Made by a program: the position numbers and the translations under genes. DNA of 24,278 bases, taken from an uncultured Aquincola sp. (GTDB taxonomy: Bacteria; Pseudomonadota; Gammaproteobacteria; Burkholderiales; Burkholderiaceae). The stretch covers positions 1 to 24,278 of the forward strand of contig CAKZXL010000177.1 of assembly GCA_937883885.1 (NCBI GenBank), in the 5' to 3' direction. A model generated the notes under the pieces. It was given only the letters and a program-made list of their open reading frames with translations, did no database searches and was not told the DNA's origin. Within the stretch, counting starts at the first letter, position 1. Each line of letters starts with the position of its first letter. Positions 24,124 to 24,278 of the stretch are shown here, one piece after another.

Positions 24124-24278
24124 TCAGAACTGCGTCAGCAGCCGCACATGCAGCCGGGCGCCGCCGTCGGGCGTGGCGCTGGTGCGCTTGTGGGGCCAGG
24201 CCACATCGAGCTCGGCCTGCGTGGTGGTGGCCAGCTTCAGCCGCAGGCCCAGGCCGCTGCCCAGCAGCGGCACCCGGC
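24124..24278 (-). CDS. TpsB (FhaC/ShlB/HecB-type) outer-membrane transporter, C-terminal end (partial)
   Basis: Only the last 50 or so codons are in the window; the frame is open to the edge and ends with TGA at 24126-24124. The residues include LLGSGLGLRLKLATTTQAEL, then DVAWPHKR and a terminal strand LHVRLLTQF with the C-terminal Phe of BAM-assembled barrels. 'G-x-G-L-R-L' followed by 'D-x-A-x-P' is the typical end of Omp85-superfamily TpsB barrels. It lies 46 bases before tpsA in the same direction, the usual B-then-A order. The POTRA domains, signal peptide and operon promoter lie beyond the window. Confidence 0.85.
   Translation of the reverse strand, partial: RVPLLGSGLGLRLKLATTTQAELDVAWPHKRTSATPDGGARLHVRLLTQF

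Overview
The window is very GC-rich, with long open antisense frames throughout. It carries a LysR/Bug (TctC-type) gene pair, a GGG-linker lipoprotein and a two-partner-secretion operon. This content suggests a betaproteobacterium of the order Burkholderiales; that placement is an inference from gene content and base composition, not a measured assignment. I found no rRNA, tRNA, CRISPR array, insertion sequence or phage gene. No gap between genes exceeds about 165 bases, so the window is almost fully coding.

Left part (1-7335), a mosaic of short unlinked units. The + strand 3' end of a probable LysR-type gene runs into the convergent end of a large lipoprotein with a divergent M28-peptidase-like fold. 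That lipoprotein is divergent from a complete LysR regulator. The regulator converges on a gene for a periplasmic Bug/TctC solute-binding protein. Next comes a + strand lipoprotein with two Ig-like domains and seven FG-GAP/VCBS calcium-loop repeats, enough for one complete beta-propeller. Then, on the minus strand, comes a small Lys/Ala/Pro-rich protein with a ribbon-helix-helix-like C-terminal region. Its promoter is covered by a perfect 9+9 bp palindrome.

Right part (7397-24278), one minus-strand operon of at least 17 kb that continues beyond the window. In transcription order it encodes the end of a TpsB outer-membrane transporter; a 3680-residue filamentous-haemagglutinin-type TpsA exoprotein; an ExbB/TolQ-type proton channel fused to an N-terminal DUF2341 plus LamG-like periplasmic domain; two tandem ExbD proteins; a TonB-like protein; a Porin_5-type outer-membrane barrel; and a secreted coiled-coil protein. 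From tpsA to the last gene, neighbours overlap by 1-14 bases or lie 10-50 bases apart, which indicates co-transcription and coupled translation.

The most interesting biology is this operon: a giant surface adhesin and its secretion pore packaged with a private Ton-type energy module. The module's channel subunit carries a lectin-like domain, and the only barrels encoded nearby are a porin and TpsB, with no TonB-dependent receptor. From memory, the Pseudomonas aeruginosa pdtA/pdtB-exbB2-exbD2 locus is the nearest described relative. What the Ton module does for the exoprotein is, as far as I know, unresolved. TpsA itself has an N-terminal TPS domain with an NPNG motif, a long beta-helical repeat region, a Pro-rich spacer with 27 uninterrupted prolines, a second beta-repeat region, an alpha-helical segment and a DUF3739-type C-terminus.
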